Source: Idiomarina aquatica
GTDB lineage: Bacteria; Pseudomonadota; Gammaproteobacteria; Enterobacterales; Alteromonadaceae
Direction of reading: 5' to 3'
DNA length: 64,000 bases
Assembly (NCBI RefSeq): GCF_004362895.1
Contig: NZ_SNXI01000001.1
Coordinates: 1 to 64,000 of the forward strand
Below are positions 20,545 through 29,409 of this stretch, piece by piece. The translations under genes and the position numbers were made by a program. The notes under the pieces are model-generated. The model had not been told where the DNA came from. It saw nothing but the letters and a program-made list of their open reading frames with translations, and did not search any database. Each line of letters begins with the position of its first letter. Position 1 is the stretch's first letter.

Positions 20545-20555
20545 TGAGGTGTGTT

Positions 20556-21410
20556 ATGTCAGATAAAAACAAGCCAGCGATAACAGGTCGTTTTCGGGGA
20601 ATGCCGGCGCAAGACGGTGCCGGTGTTAAGCTAACGCGGGTGATCAATCAACCGGGTTTAAAGCATCAGGATCCGTTTTTGATGCTGGATGAGTTTCGCT
20701 CAGACAATCCGGATGATTACATTGCTGGTTTTCCGCCGCATCCGCACCGTGGTTTTTGCACACTGACCTATATGCTTGCCGGCCAGATGGAGCATAAAGA
20801 TTCGGTTGGCAACACCGGTATCGTGGAAGCGGGCGGAGTGCAGTGGATGAAAGCGGCGCGGGGCATTATTCATGCTGAAATGCCAAAACAGGAAGAAGGC
20901 CTGATGTGGGGTTTTCAACTTTGGGTTAACCTGCCGGCAGCGGAAAAGCTGTCAGACCCTGACTGGCATGATTATCCTGCGGCGACGATACCTGAAATTA
21001 GCACGCCCGACAGCCGCATACGTGTAATTGCCGGCGATTATGCTGATAAAACAGGTCCGGTTAGCGCGCCGGGTCGTGAGTTTTTAATGCTGGATGTGAT
21101 ATTACAACCTCATGCGAAGGTCAGCTTACCATCACAGGGCCAGCAACAGCGTCTGGCCTATGTTTACAAGGGCTCAATCGACCTCAATGGCGAGCGCGTT
21201 GAGCGTGGTGAGTTATTACAACTTGATACCGAAGCAGCACTAACGTTGACGGCGCAAGATGAAGCCGGGGTAGTGCTGCTGGCAGCAAAACCCATTGGCG
21301 AGCCAATTGCTCAATATGGCCCGTTTGTAATGAACTCGTCGGCAGAAATTGAACAGGCTATTAACGACTATCAACGCGGGACGCTGGCGGCCAACCAGAA
21401 ATTAGCGTAG
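20556..21410 (+). CDS. Pirin family protein
   Basis: Pirins are bicupin iron proteins, some with quercetinase activity and some regulatory. The ATG at 20556 (MSDKNKPAITGRF) is preferred because GAGGT lies 5 nt upstream; ATG 20544 overlaps the preceding stop. Of the 284 aa, the N-terminal cupin carries the metal-binding set within FPPHPHRGFCTLTYML and ARGIIHAEMP, and a C-terminal cupin spans about 170-260. The gene is convergent with the following receiver-TPR gene and overlaps its 3' end by 9 bp. Confidence 0.92.
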   Translation: MSDKNKPAITGRFRGMPAQDGAGVKLTRVINQPGLKHQDPFLMLDEFRSDNPDDYIAGFPPHPHRGFCTLTYMLAGQMEHKDSVGNTGIVEAGGVQWMKAARGIIHAEMPKQEEGLMWGFQLWVNLPAAEKLSDPDWHDYPAATIPEISTPDSRIRVIAGDYADKTGPVSAPGREFLMLDVILQPHAKVSLPSQGQQQRLAYVYKGSIDLNGERVERGELLQLDTEAALTLTAQDEAGVVLLAAKPIGEPIAQYGPFVMNSSAEIEQAINDYQRGTLAANQKLA

Positions 21411-23045
21411 GCCGAGGCTGCTGGTTTGTTCCTGTAAATAGTTATAACGCTGTTTGTGACTGTCCGATAGCGGCAGTCCCTGCAGCGTTTTAAAACAATT
21501 GGCGCATTCCCGCTTCAACACTTCCAGTTCGACTTTGCCGGTATTCTGACAATAACTTACAGCGGTTTGAATATAGTTCAGCGCTGCACCACTATTTAAA
21601 GGAGCCAGCTGTTGTGCCTCTTTAAACGTGGCCAATGCTTCTTTATATTTATGTTGTTCGTACAAACGAATACCGCGCTGGTGAACATCTCTGAAGGCGG
21701 CCTCGGTTTTTGCTGCCAGCTCACGCCGCTCTGACAACAGTTTGCGGGTGTAGGAATCGATTACATCGTCGCCGTCAGCTGCAGCAGCTAATTCATTAGC
21801 TTTTTCAAATTCGCCGAGGTCGAGTAATACAATAATAACGTCGGCCAACAGCTCGGTTGGCACCGGGTTGTTGTTAGATAAATCATCACCGACTGCCTTA
21901 TTAAGCAACTGCTGTGCTTCACGCAAACGACCATTAAAGGCATCGATTCGTGAGACCAGGACTGACTCGAGTGTTTCAAACGACAGCTCAGAATACACCA
22001 CATTCTCGTCATATCGTGACCGTTGCAGCTCCATGGTTGCCTCGGTTTGATATTTTGCGACTTTTTGGCGTGTTTCGGCATGCTCGGCAGCATCTAATAT
22101 CGCACGAAGATAATTACACAGGTGTTGAACGTTTCTGAAGACGGACGTACGTGCTATCTGTAACACGTTATTCATTGCTTGTTTGGCAATCTCAAAGTCG
22201 CCGTTATCACGAGCAATGTTAGCTAGCTGCGTCTGGCGATTTATCGAGAACGGTGCCATATTAATCGATTGCCGCGCGCTGCTAAGTGCTTCTTCGTTGT
22301 TCTCTAATAGCAAATAGCATTGTGTTTTAATGTCCTGGGCTTCGATAGCATTGGGCAATTTCTTTAACACAGCTTCGGCAATCTGCAGGGCATCTTCGGG
22401 GCGCTTTTGCGATAGGCGGACTTCAGCCAGTTTTAGCTGAACCCACGGTTGTTTGCCTTCTGCCATCACCTGTTTAATCGCGGCTTCGGCCTGTTCCAGT
22501 CGCCCGGTTTTATTAAACAGTTCAATTTGCAGCTTTTGACAGTAGCCCGAGTAACGGCTTTGTGAATCAATATGGCGCTGACAGGCATTAATACAGGCAT
22601 CGTAGTCCTGCTGATACAGTGAACGGAAAACATCTTTAAGCCACATTCTGCGCTTGTAGGCACGCACTAAGCGCGAGCGCAGTACGCGATGCGAGAATGG
22701 CTTTGTCAGGTAATCATCGGGTTGGTGTTCGAGGGCACTCAGCACCATGGGGCGGGTATTATCACCGGTGATAATAAAAAATATCGTGTCTTCTTTTAAA
22801 ACACCGCGGTGCTTAAGCTCTTCCAGTACCTGACGGCCATTTTTACCGCGGCCAAGGTTGTAGTCCACCAACATAACGTCGAATGGTCGCCGCACATAGG
22901 CAGCGATACCCGCTTCGCCGGTACGTTTAGCTTCAACTTCCTTGGCGCCAAGGTTCAGTAGTAATCCCTTTAACATCACCTGAAAAGCTTTCTGATCTTC
23001 TATAATCAAGACGCGCTTATCGGCGAGTTCGACAGACTCACTCAT
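21402..23045 (-). CDS. Response regulator with C-terminal tetratricopeptide repeats
   Basis: Of the 547 aa, an N-terminal receiver domain (about 8-125) has the acidic pocket in LIIEDQK, phosphoacceptor Asp61 in MLVDYNLG, the conserved Thr in ITGDNT and the Lys in YLTKPF. The rest (about 135-540) is helical TPR-like sequence with repeats such as QLAPLNSGAALNYIQ. There is no DNA-binding or enzymatic output domain, so signalling is presumably through protein-protein contact. No histidine kinase is adjacent. It is transcribed alone, divergent from the quinone oxidoreductase and convergent with pirin. Confidence 0.88.
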   Translation of the reverse strand: MSESVELADKRVLIIEDQKAFQVMLKGLLLNLGAKEVEAKRTGEAGIAAYVRRPFDVMLVDYNLGRGKNGRQVLEELKHRGVLKEDTIFFIITGDNTRPMVLSALEHQPDDYLTKPFSHRVLRSRLVRAYKRRMWLKDVFRSLYQQDYDACINACQRHIDSQSRYSGYCQKLQIELFNKTGRLEQAEAAIKQVMAEGKQPWVQLKLAEVRLSQKRPEDALQIAEAVLKKLPNAIEAQDIKTQCYLLLENNEEALSSARQSINMAPFSINRQTQLANIARDNGDFEIAKQAMNNVLQIARTSVFRNVQHLCNYLRAILDAAEHAETRQKVAKYQTEATMELQRSRYDENVVYSELSFETLESVLVSRIDAFNGRLREAQQLLNKAVGDDLSNNNPVPTELLADVIIVLLDLGEFEKANELAAAADGDDVIDSYTRKLLSERRELAAKTEAAFRDVHQRGIRLYEQHKYKEALATFKEAQQLAPLNSGAALNYIQTAVSYCQNTGKVELEVLKRECANCFKTLQGLPLSDSHKQRYNYLQEQTSSLGLR

Positions 23046-23156
23046 GATGTCTTATTGTTATCCTTTTAACTCACTGACCATGTTAGGTTAATCGCTATTG
23101 CGTCGCTTTACTACGGTACTTATCGACTTTTTGCTTAAAAAGCTGAGGGGTTTTTT

Positions 23157-24146
23157 ATGTTAGCAGCCCAGATAAAAGATGGACAGATTGAATGGCAGAC
23201 CGATGCCGATGTACAACCGCAACAATTAGCGGCGGATGAGGTGCAAATTCGTATCGCGTTTGCCGGCGTTAATCGTGCCGATCTTATGCAAGTAGCCGGC
23301 GCCTATCCGCCGCCTGCCGGGGCATCATCGGTGCCGGGATTAGAATGTTCGGGAATTGTGACCGCAGTGGGCAGCGATGTAACCAAGTTAAACATTGGTG
23401 ATCGCGTCGCGGCTTTGTTGGCCGCCGGTGGCTATGCCGAGTCGGTAATTGTTAGCCAGCACCAGGTATTAACATTGCCGCCAAGCTGGAGTCTGGCGCA
23501 AGGTGCTGCCTGGCTGGAGACCTTTGCTACTGCTTATTTAAATGTCTTTATGCTGGCTCAACTAAGCACGACCGATGTGGTGTTTGCGCACGCGGGTGCC
23601 AGCGGTGTTGGTAGTGCGCTGATACAGTTATGCCGAGAGCAAGGCAATCCTATTTATGTTACCGCGAGTGGTGACGATAAGTGTGCTTTTTGCGAAACAC
23701 TTGGCGCCACCAAAGCGATAAATCGGCAGCAACAGGATTACGTTGAGATCCTCAAAGCACATGGCGGTGTCGATGTTATTCTCAACCCTGTTGCAGGTGA
23801 TTCGATTGCACGGGATCAAAAAATTCTTAACCAGGACGGCCGCATTATATTGATTGGCTTGATGGGCGGTCGCGAAGGTTCCGTCGATTTTGGTCGCATG
23901 TTAATGAAGCGACAGCAGCTAATGGGGTCAACGCTAAGGGCCTTGCCCAGTGCTCGAAAAGGGGAAATCTTGACTGCAATGTGGCAGCAGTTTGCAGAAG
24001 CATTCAGTGCTGGGCGGGTCAGGCCAATACTTGATAAACAGTTTGATGCGCGCGAAATCAATGATGCGCTAGCCTATTTAAAAGGCAATAACAGTCAGGG
24101 CAAAGTCGTTGTGAAAATAGCTGAATTGGAGGATAGCCAGAACTGA
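23157..24146 (+). CDS. Zinc-independent NAD(P)H quinone oxidoreductase (PIG3-like MDR family)
   Basis: A medium-chain dehydrogenase/reductase of 329 aa, probably reducing quinones with NADPH. The N-terminal GroES-like domain contains AGVNRADLMQVAGAYPPP, the PIG3/quinone-reductase signature, then PGLECSGIVTAVG. The nucleotide-binding motif is HAGASGVGSALIQL at about 144-157. The structural zinc cysteines of alcohol dehydrogenases are absent. It is monocistronic, with the convergent tRNA-Tyr gene 14 bp downstream. The substrate is not deducible from sequence. Confidence 0.88.
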   Translation: MLAAQIKDGQIEWQTDADVQPQQLAADEVQIRIAFAGVNRADLMQVAGAYPPPAGASSVPGLECSGIVTAVGSDVTKLNIGDRVAALLAAGGYAESVIVSQHQVLTLPPSWSLAQGAAWLETFATAYLNVFMLAQLSTTDVVFAHAGASGVGSALIQLCREQGNPIYVTASGDDKCAFCETLGATKAINRQQQDYVEILKAHGGVDVILNPVAGDSIARDQKILNQDGRIILIGLMGGREGSVDFGRMLMKRQQLMGSTLRALPSARKGEILTAMWQQFAEAFSAGRVRPILDKQFDAREINDALAYLKGNNSQGKVVVKIAELEDSQN

Positions 24147-24160
24147 CCTAAAAGAAAGCG

Positions 24161-24245
24161 TGGTGGAGGGGGCAGGATTCGAACCTGCGAAGGCTGAGCC
24201 GTCAGATTTACAGTCTGATCCCTTTGGCCACTCGGGAACCCCTCC
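24161..24245 (-). tRNA. tRNA-Tyr (GTA anticodon)
   Basis: Read on the minus strand it folds as an 85-nt class II tRNA. The acceptor stem GGAGGGG pairs with CCCCTCC, the discriminator is A and CCA is encoded. The anticodon loop is ACTGTAAAT with anticodon GTA, followed by a long variable arm, and the T-loop is GGTTCGAATCC. It closely resembles E. coli tRNA-Tyr. It stands alone rather than in the tRNA cluster with tufB found in E. coli. Confidence 0.97.
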
Positions 24246-24258
24246 ACACGAGGCGCGT

Positions 24259-24286
24259 ATCATAGCAGTCTGATTGGTTGTGTAAA
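24259..24286 (-). promoter_or_regulatory. Promoter of tRNA-Tyr
   Basis: On the minus strand, TTTACA (24286-24281) and TATGAT (24264-24259) are separated by 16 bp and followed by a GC-rich discriminator (ACGCGCC), 14 bp before the tRNA 5' end. Confidence 0.65.
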
Positions 24287-24360
24287 GGGCTAAAAAGAAA
24301 AACTTAAACAATTGCTGTCGTTGCCGATAACCCGGTTAAGGTTCTTGGGTTAGCGGAATT

Positions 24361-24849
24361 ATGCCAGTAAACACGTCAGCAGCACACACAGTTGAATCCA
24401 GCGCACAGGCTTTTTTTGACCACCGGGCCAGTGCGGCTATGGCAGAGGGGCATGGTGCCGAGTTTGCATTGTGGTTAGCTGCTATGGGCGAGCAACCGAT
24501 AAACGATGACGCGCCCGAATCCATTAACTGGACCAGGGAAATCGGTGCTGCCCGGGCTCGACCATTAGGCTATGATCAAGCAACAGTAGTAGCCTCCGGG
24601 GTTTACAATCAGGCAAACCAACTGAGTGATTTTAAATTACAGGATGCTGTACACCCGCAGCCGCTTATTGCCAATAGCGATCCGCAACGCTTACCACTGG
24701 AACTCATCGCAAACCTCGACTGGCAAACGCTACAACGACGCAAACGCAAGCAGCAACCCGAGGCGTTGCCTAAGCGCCGCCGCGATCCGGCCCAGCTTTA
24801 TGATGTATTGCAGCAACTGGGGATAGAACCCAATCAACAGCTGATGTAA
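24361..24849 (+). CDS. Conserved-looking hypothetical protein
   Basis: This 162-aa protein was not recognised. It lacks a signal peptide and membrane segments. The C-terminal third is very basic (LQRRKRKQQPEALPKRRRDP), suggesting contact with nucleic acid or an acidic partner. The middle holds ALWLAAMGEQP and PLGYDQATVVAS. It is 44 bp upstream of xerD on the same strand and 115 bp from the divergent tRNA-Tyr, so it could share a transcript with xerD. Codon use resembles the neighbouring core genes. Confidence 0.6.
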   Translation: MPVNTSAAHTVESSAQAFFDHRASAAMAEGHGAEFALWLAAMGEQPINDDAPESINWTREIGAARARPLGYDQATVVASGVYNQANQLSDFKLQDAVHPQPLIANSDPQRLPLELIANLDWQTLQRRKRKQQPEALPKRRRDPAQLYDVLQQLGIEPNQQLM

Positions 24850-24892
24850 GCTTAGCCATATTAACTAACTATCGATAAGTTGTTGTATTGGC

Positions 24893-25795
24893 ATGAGCCA
24901 GGTTCACCCGCAAGATGACGATAAGATAGATGCGTTTGTGGAACACCTATGGTTACATCAAGGGGTGAGTCAGAACACTCAGGCATCCTACCGCAGCGAT
25001 TTAAGACGTTATTGCGATTATCTCGGGCAATGCAAACTACGGTTGCTCGACACCACAACCGAGGTGCTGCAGGATTATTTACTATGGCGCCGGAGCCAGG
25101 GGCTGTCGCCGCGGAGTACCTCACGTTTTTTAAGCGCAATAAAAAAGTTCTGCCAGTTTGCGGTTAAGCAAAGCTGGCTCAGTAACGATCCAAGCGCAAA
25201 ATTAAAACGCCCGAAACTTCCCCAGTCAATTCCTCATTCATTAAGCGAGCAGGATGTCGAATCGCTATTGAATGCGCCTGATACCGACAGCGAATTGGGT
25301 TTACGCGACCGCACCATGTTAGAAGTACTTTATGCCAGCGGACTGCGTGTGACCGAGTTGATTCGTTTGCAGTTGCAGCAGGTATCACTGCAGCAGGGCC
25401 TGGTACGTATTATTGGTAAAGGTGATAAAGAGCGACTGGTGCCGCTAGGTGAAGAAGCACTGGACTGGTTGCAACGCTACTTAAAACATGGGCGTCCGGC
25501 GCTTTCAGGTAAGTCCAGCCCATGGATTTTTATTACGCAACGCGGTACCTTACTGACGCGCCAGGCGTTCTGGTACCGTATAAAACATTATGCTCAGCTT
25601 GCGGGGATACAGGCTCATCTGTCACCGCACACGCTGCGCCATGCTTTTGCAACGCATTTACTGAACCACGGAGCTGATCTTCGCGTGTTACAAATGCTGC
25701 TGGGGCACAGTGATTTATCCACCACACAAATTTATACTCAGGTAGCGCGGGAGCGGTTGCAGAGCCTGCACTCACAGCATCATCCGCGCGGTTAA
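24893..25795 (+). CDS. xerD: Site-specific tyrosine recombinase XerD
   Basis: XerD acts with XerC at dif to resolve chromosome dimers under FtsK control. The 300 aa are typical. It has an N-terminal SAM-like core-binding domain (about 10-95) and a catalytic domain with Arg152 (GLRVTEL), Lys176 (GKGDKERLVPLG), His246 and Arg249 (SPHTLRHAFATHLLNHG), His272 (LGHSDLSTTQIY) and nucleophile Tyr281. All are intact. The neighbours dsbC and recJ downstream reproduce the xerD-dsbC-recJ-prfB-lysS order of Gammaproteobacteria, which favours XerD over XerC. Confidence 0.95.
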   Translation: MSQVHPQDDDKIDAFVEHLWLHQGVSQNTQASYRSDLRRYCDYLGQCKLRLLDTTTEVLQDYLLWRRSQGLSPRSTSRFLSAIKKFCQFAVKQSWLSNDPSAKLKRPKLPQSIPHSLSEQDVESLLNAPDTDSELGLRDRTMLEVLYASGLRVTELIRLQLQQVSLQQGLVRIIGKGDKERLVPLGEEALDWLQRYLKHGRPALSGKSSPWIFITQRGTLLTRQAFWYRIKHYAQLAGIQAHLSPHTLRHAFATHLLNHGADLRVLQMLLGHSDLSTTQIYTQVARERLQSLHSQHHPRG

Positions 25796-25822
25796 TTACG
25801 AGCAGGCAGTTACGAGGACACT

Positions 25823-26527
25823 ATGAAACGAATTTTTTTTGCAGCACTGGGGATTAGCAGCTTATTAGGCTTAAGTTTGTCAGCGTCTGCTCAGCAGCCA
25901 GATACCAGTCGCCTGGAAGCGCTCGGTATTCAGGTCGCCGGTATTGCCGAAACCTCCATTGATGGGCTCTATGAAATTACCTCTAATCAAGGCATTTTTT
26001 ATGTTTCTGAAGATGGTACCCGGCTTATCGCCGGTAATCTTTTTGACGTAACACAAACGCCGCCCAACAACCTAACCGAATCCGCCATGGCGAACTTACG
26101 TAAGGCTGAAATCGAGAAAATTGAAGACGAGATGGTGGTCTATCCGTCATCTAAAGAGCAATATGCGATTACTGTGTTTACCGATACGACCTGCGGTTAT
26201 TGCCAACGTATGCACGAAAACTTGGGACAATACCTCGATAAGGGGATCACGGTTCGTTATTTGGCTTTTCCCCGCGGCGGTTTAAATAGCAAAGGCGGGC
26301 AGCAGTTGCAGGCGGTGTGGTGTGCAGAAAAACCAAAGCAAGCACTCACGGCCTTTAAAAATGGTGACTCGGTTAACAGCCCGAGCTGTGATAACCCGGT
26401 AGAAAAACACTATCGTATGGGACAGGCATTTGGTGTTACCGGTACCCCCGCTGTTGTTCTGCCTGACGGGCGTATGTTGCCGGGACTGCGTACCGCCGAC
26501 GCATTGCTTGAAGCCATGCAGAATTAA
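25823..26527 (+). CDS. dsbC: Thiol:disulfide interchange protein DsbC
   Basis: A periplasmic disulfide isomerase kept reduced by DsbD. Of the 234 aa, a signal peptide (1-23, ending SASA) precedes an N-terminal dimerisation domain and a thioredoxin fold with active site CGYC at 124-127 (TDTTCGYCQRM), plus a second structural Cys pair further on (VWCAEK ... SPSCDNP). The cis-Pro loop is GVTGTPAVVLPDG. It sits between xerD and recJ, 8 bp from the latter. Confidence 0.96.
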   Translation: MKRIFFAALGISSLLGLSLSASAQQPDTSRLEALGIQVAGIAETSIDGLYEITSNQGIFYVSEDGTRLIAGNLFDVTQTPPNNLTESAMANLRKAEIEKIEDEMVVYPSSKEQYAITVFTDTTCGYCQRMHENLGQYLDKGITVRYLAFPRGGLNSKGGQQLQAVWCAEKPKQALTAFKNGDSVNSPSCDNPVEKHYRMGQAFGVTGTPAVVLPDGRMLPGLRTADALLEAMQN

Positions 26528-26535
26528 TCAGCGCG

Positions 26536-28245
26536 ATGACTGATTTTGTAATTAGGCGGCACGCGCGCGTAGATGACAGTCATTTACCTGAAACTCTGCC
26601 GCCATTAATCCGTCAAATCTATGCCCGGCGCGGGGTCGAGAGTGCTGAGCAGCTGCAGTTGTCGGCAAAAGGGTTGTTGCACTTTGACAGCCTGCAAGGT
26701 GTCGACAAGGCGATTGACATTCTGGTGCAATCGCAGCATCGGCATATCACTATCTGTGGTGACTTTGATGCCGATGGCGCCACCAGCACGGCGTTATTGG
26801 TTACCGCACTAACTGAGCTTGGCTTTACCCGGGTCAATTACCGTGTACCAAACCGAATGACCGAGGGTTATGGTTTGTCGGTTGCCATGGTTGAACAATT
26901 AGCAGCACGCGGCACTGAGATCATTATAACGGTCGATAATGGTATTGCCGCCAACGAGGCTGCCGAGCGAGCTCAGCAGCTAGGGTTGCAGGTAATTATT
27001 ACTGATCACCATTTGGCGCCGGCAACCTTGCCGCCAGCCGATGCCATCGTTAACCCTAACCAGCCCGGCTGTAACTTTGCCAGTAAAAATTTAGCCGGCG
27101 TCGGCGTTGCCTTTTATCTGATGTTGGCTTTGCGCGCACGCTTTCGGGAGCTGGGCACAGAGCAATTACCGAGTTTGGCTAACTGGTTAGATTTAGTTGC
27201 TTTGGGCACGGTGGCTGACGTGGTACCGCTGGATTACAATAACCGGATCATGGTACAGCAGGGATTAGCGCGAATTCGGCATGGGGTTTGTCGCCCCGGT
27301 ATTGCGGCGCTGTTAGAGGTGGCCGGGCGCGATAGAGCGCAGCTACAGGCGGCAGATTTGGGCTTTGCGTTAGCCCCACGAATTAATGCCGCGGGCCGAC
27401 TGGATGATATCAGCCTTGGCATCGAGTGTTTACTGGCTGACGGCGAGCGAGCTGCTGAGCTCGCGCAACAACTTGACCAGTTAAACCGCGAACGCCGGTC
27501 TATCGAGGCAGGGATGCGTGAGCACGCCGAGCAAATTGTCAGTCAGTTACAGTTTGATAATCAGGGCCAGGTGCCGGATCTGCTTACCTTATACGAACCT
27601 GACTGGCACGCTGGTGTTATCGGTATCGTAGCGGGCCGGTTAAAGGATAACGTGAATCGTCCGGTGGTCGTATTTGCCAGTGAAGACGAAGAAACGTTAA
27701 AAGGCTCCGCGCGTTCGGTTAAAGGCTTGCACATCCGCGATCTACTGGAACGCATAGACACAGTAGAACCTGGTATAATTACACGTTTTGGCGGCCACGC
27801 AATGGCAGCTGGCTTAACCTTACCAAAGCACAAATTAAGTGAGTTTACCCGTGTCGCCCAGGCAATCGCCAGTGACTGGCTTACCGAAGAGCAAAAAGAA
27901 GCGGTCTATTGGTCTGATGGTGAGCTAAACGACGACCAGTTAAGTTTAGATAGCGTATTACAATTGCAGCAAGCCGGTCCCTGGGGGCAAGGGTTCCCGG
28001 AGCCGTTATTTGACGGTCAGTTTTATGTGGTGTCGCAACGCATCGTAGGCTCACAACATCTAAAATTAGTGTTGCGTAGCCCTGCTGGGGGCGTGCTTGA
28101 TGCCATCGCTTTTAACGTTGATACACAAGTGTGGCCTAATGAGAGCATTAGCCACGTTGAAATTCTATACAAGCCGCAATTAAATCACTTTAGAGGTCGT
28201 ACAAACGTGCAGTTGCTGGTAGAGCAAATTCGCCAAGTGCGATAA
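26536..28245 (+). CDS. recJ: Single-stranded-DNA-specific exonuclease RecJ
   Basis: A 5'-3' ssDNA exonuclease of RecF-pathway recombination and mismatch repair. The 569 aa compare with 577. DHH-superfamily motifs are CGDFDADGATSTALL (DFDADG 76-81), ITVDNGIA, and ITDHHLAP near 155. The DHHA1 domain contains RFGGHAMAAGLTLP near 420, and a C-terminal OB-like domain follows. It is 8 bp after dsbC and 42 bp before prfB, the conserved order. Confidence 0.96.
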   Translation: MTDFVIRRHARVDDSHLPETLPPLIRQIYARRGVESAEQLQLSAKGLLHFDSLQGVDKAIDILVQSQHRHITICGDFDADGATSTALLVTALTELGFTRVNYRVPNRMTEGYGLSVAMVEQLAARGTEIIITVDNGIAANEAAERAQQLGLQVIITDHHLAPATLPPADAIVNPNQPGCNFASKNLAGVGVAFYLMLALRARFRELGTEQLPSLANWLDLVALGTVADVVPLDYNNRIMVQQGLARIRHGVCRPGIAALLEVAGRDRAQLQAADLGFALAPRINAAGRLDDISLGIECLLADGERAAELAQQLDQLNRERRSIEAGMREHAEQIVSQLQFDNQGQVPDLLTLYEPDWHAGVIGIVAGRLKDNVNRPVVVFASEDEETLKGSARSVKGLHIRDLLERIDTVEPGIITRFGGHAMAAGLTLPKHKLSEFTRVAQAIASDWLTEEQKEAVYWSDGELNDDQLSLDSVLQLQQAGPWGQGFPEPLFDGQFYVVSQRIVGSQHLKLVLRSPAGGVLDAIAFNVDTQVWPNESISHVEILYKPQLNHFRGRTNVQLLVEQIRQVR

Positions 28246-28287
28246 ACTGTGCGCTTTCAAAATTTCTGTAGACAAAATCGGGTGATC

Positions 28288-29386
28288 ATGTTCGAAACTA
28301 ACGCGACTTATAATCAGATTAAAGACATGCGTGAGCGCAGTGAAGCGCTTAGGGGGTATCTTTGACTACGATACCAGGAAAGAACGCTTAGAAGAAGTTA
28401 CGCGCGAGTTAGAGCAGCCGGAAGTATGGGATGATCCCCCCAAAGCACAAGCGCTGGGTAAAGAGCGCGCCGCGCTCGAACAAGTGATAGAGACTTTAGA
28501 TACCCTCACACAGGGTCTTGATGATGTCGAAGGCCTGGTTGAGTTGGCGGTTGAAGCCGAAGACGAAGATACGTTTAATGAAGCTGAGGCGGAACTTGCC
28601 GAACTGTTAAAAGCGTTGGAAAAGCTTGAATTCAGGCGGATGTTTTCGCGCGATAATGACGATTCCGATTGCTATGTCGATATTCAGTCTGGCTCGGGCG
28701 GCACCGAAGCGCAGGACTGGGCGAATATGTTGTTACGCATGTATCTGCGCTGGGCAGAGGCGCACGGTTTTACTACCGAAATAACCGAGTTGTCAGAAGG
28801 TGAGGTTGCCGGTATTAAATCAGCCACCGTGCGGATCGCCGGTGAATACGCCTATGGTTGGCTGCGCACGGAAACCGGTGTGCACCGGTTAGTGCGAAAA
28901 TCACCGTTTGATTCAGGCAATCGTCGCCATACGTCGTTTGCATCGGTATTCGTTTATCCCGAAGTTGACGACGATATCGAAATAGAAATTAATCCGGCGG
29001 ACCTGCGCATTGATACCTATCGTGCCTCAGGTGCAGGCGGACAGCACGTTAACCGTACCGACTCGGCAGTGCGGATCACGCACGAACCGTCAGGTATTGT
29101 GGTGCAGTGTCAGAGTGACCGTTCACAGCATAAAAACCGTGACTCGGCAATGAAGCAGCTAAAAGCGAAATTGTTCGAAATGGAGCTGCAGAAGCAAAAT
29201 GAAGACAAGCAGGCACTGGAAGATACCAAGTCGGATATTGGCTGGGGCAGTCAAATCCGTTCCTATGTGCTGGATGATGCGCGCATTAAAGATCTGCGCA
29301 CCGGCGTAGAAAATCGAAATACCCAAGTGGTGCTTGACGGCGCCCTGGATCCATTTATTGAAGCCAGTTTAAAAAGTGGCTTATAA
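28288..29386 (+). CDS. prfB: Peptide chain release factor 2 (programmed +1 frameshift)
   Basis: RF2 reads UAA and UGA stops. Translation starts at ATG 28288 ([20 protein letters not shown]). Codon 25 is CTT (28360-28362) and codon 26 an in-frame TGA (28363-28365). A +1 shift resumes at GAC (28364), giving 365 aa, exactly the E. coli length. The internal Shine-Dalgarno AGGGGG lies 3 nt upstream of CTT. The catalytic GGQ is in [11 protein letters not shown]. The frameshift lets RF2 regulate its own synthesis. It is followed 23 bp later by lysS. Confidence 0.97.
28351..28366 (+). promoter_or_regulatory. prfB programmed +1 frameshift site
   Basis: AGGGGG (28351-28356), then TAT, then the slippery CTT followed by TGA C. 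This is the canonical RF2 autoregulatory element with 3-nt spacing between the internal Shine-Dalgarno and the shift codon. Confidence 0.96.
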
Positions 29387-29409
29387 GCGACCGAATAGAG
29401 GAAGACAGT

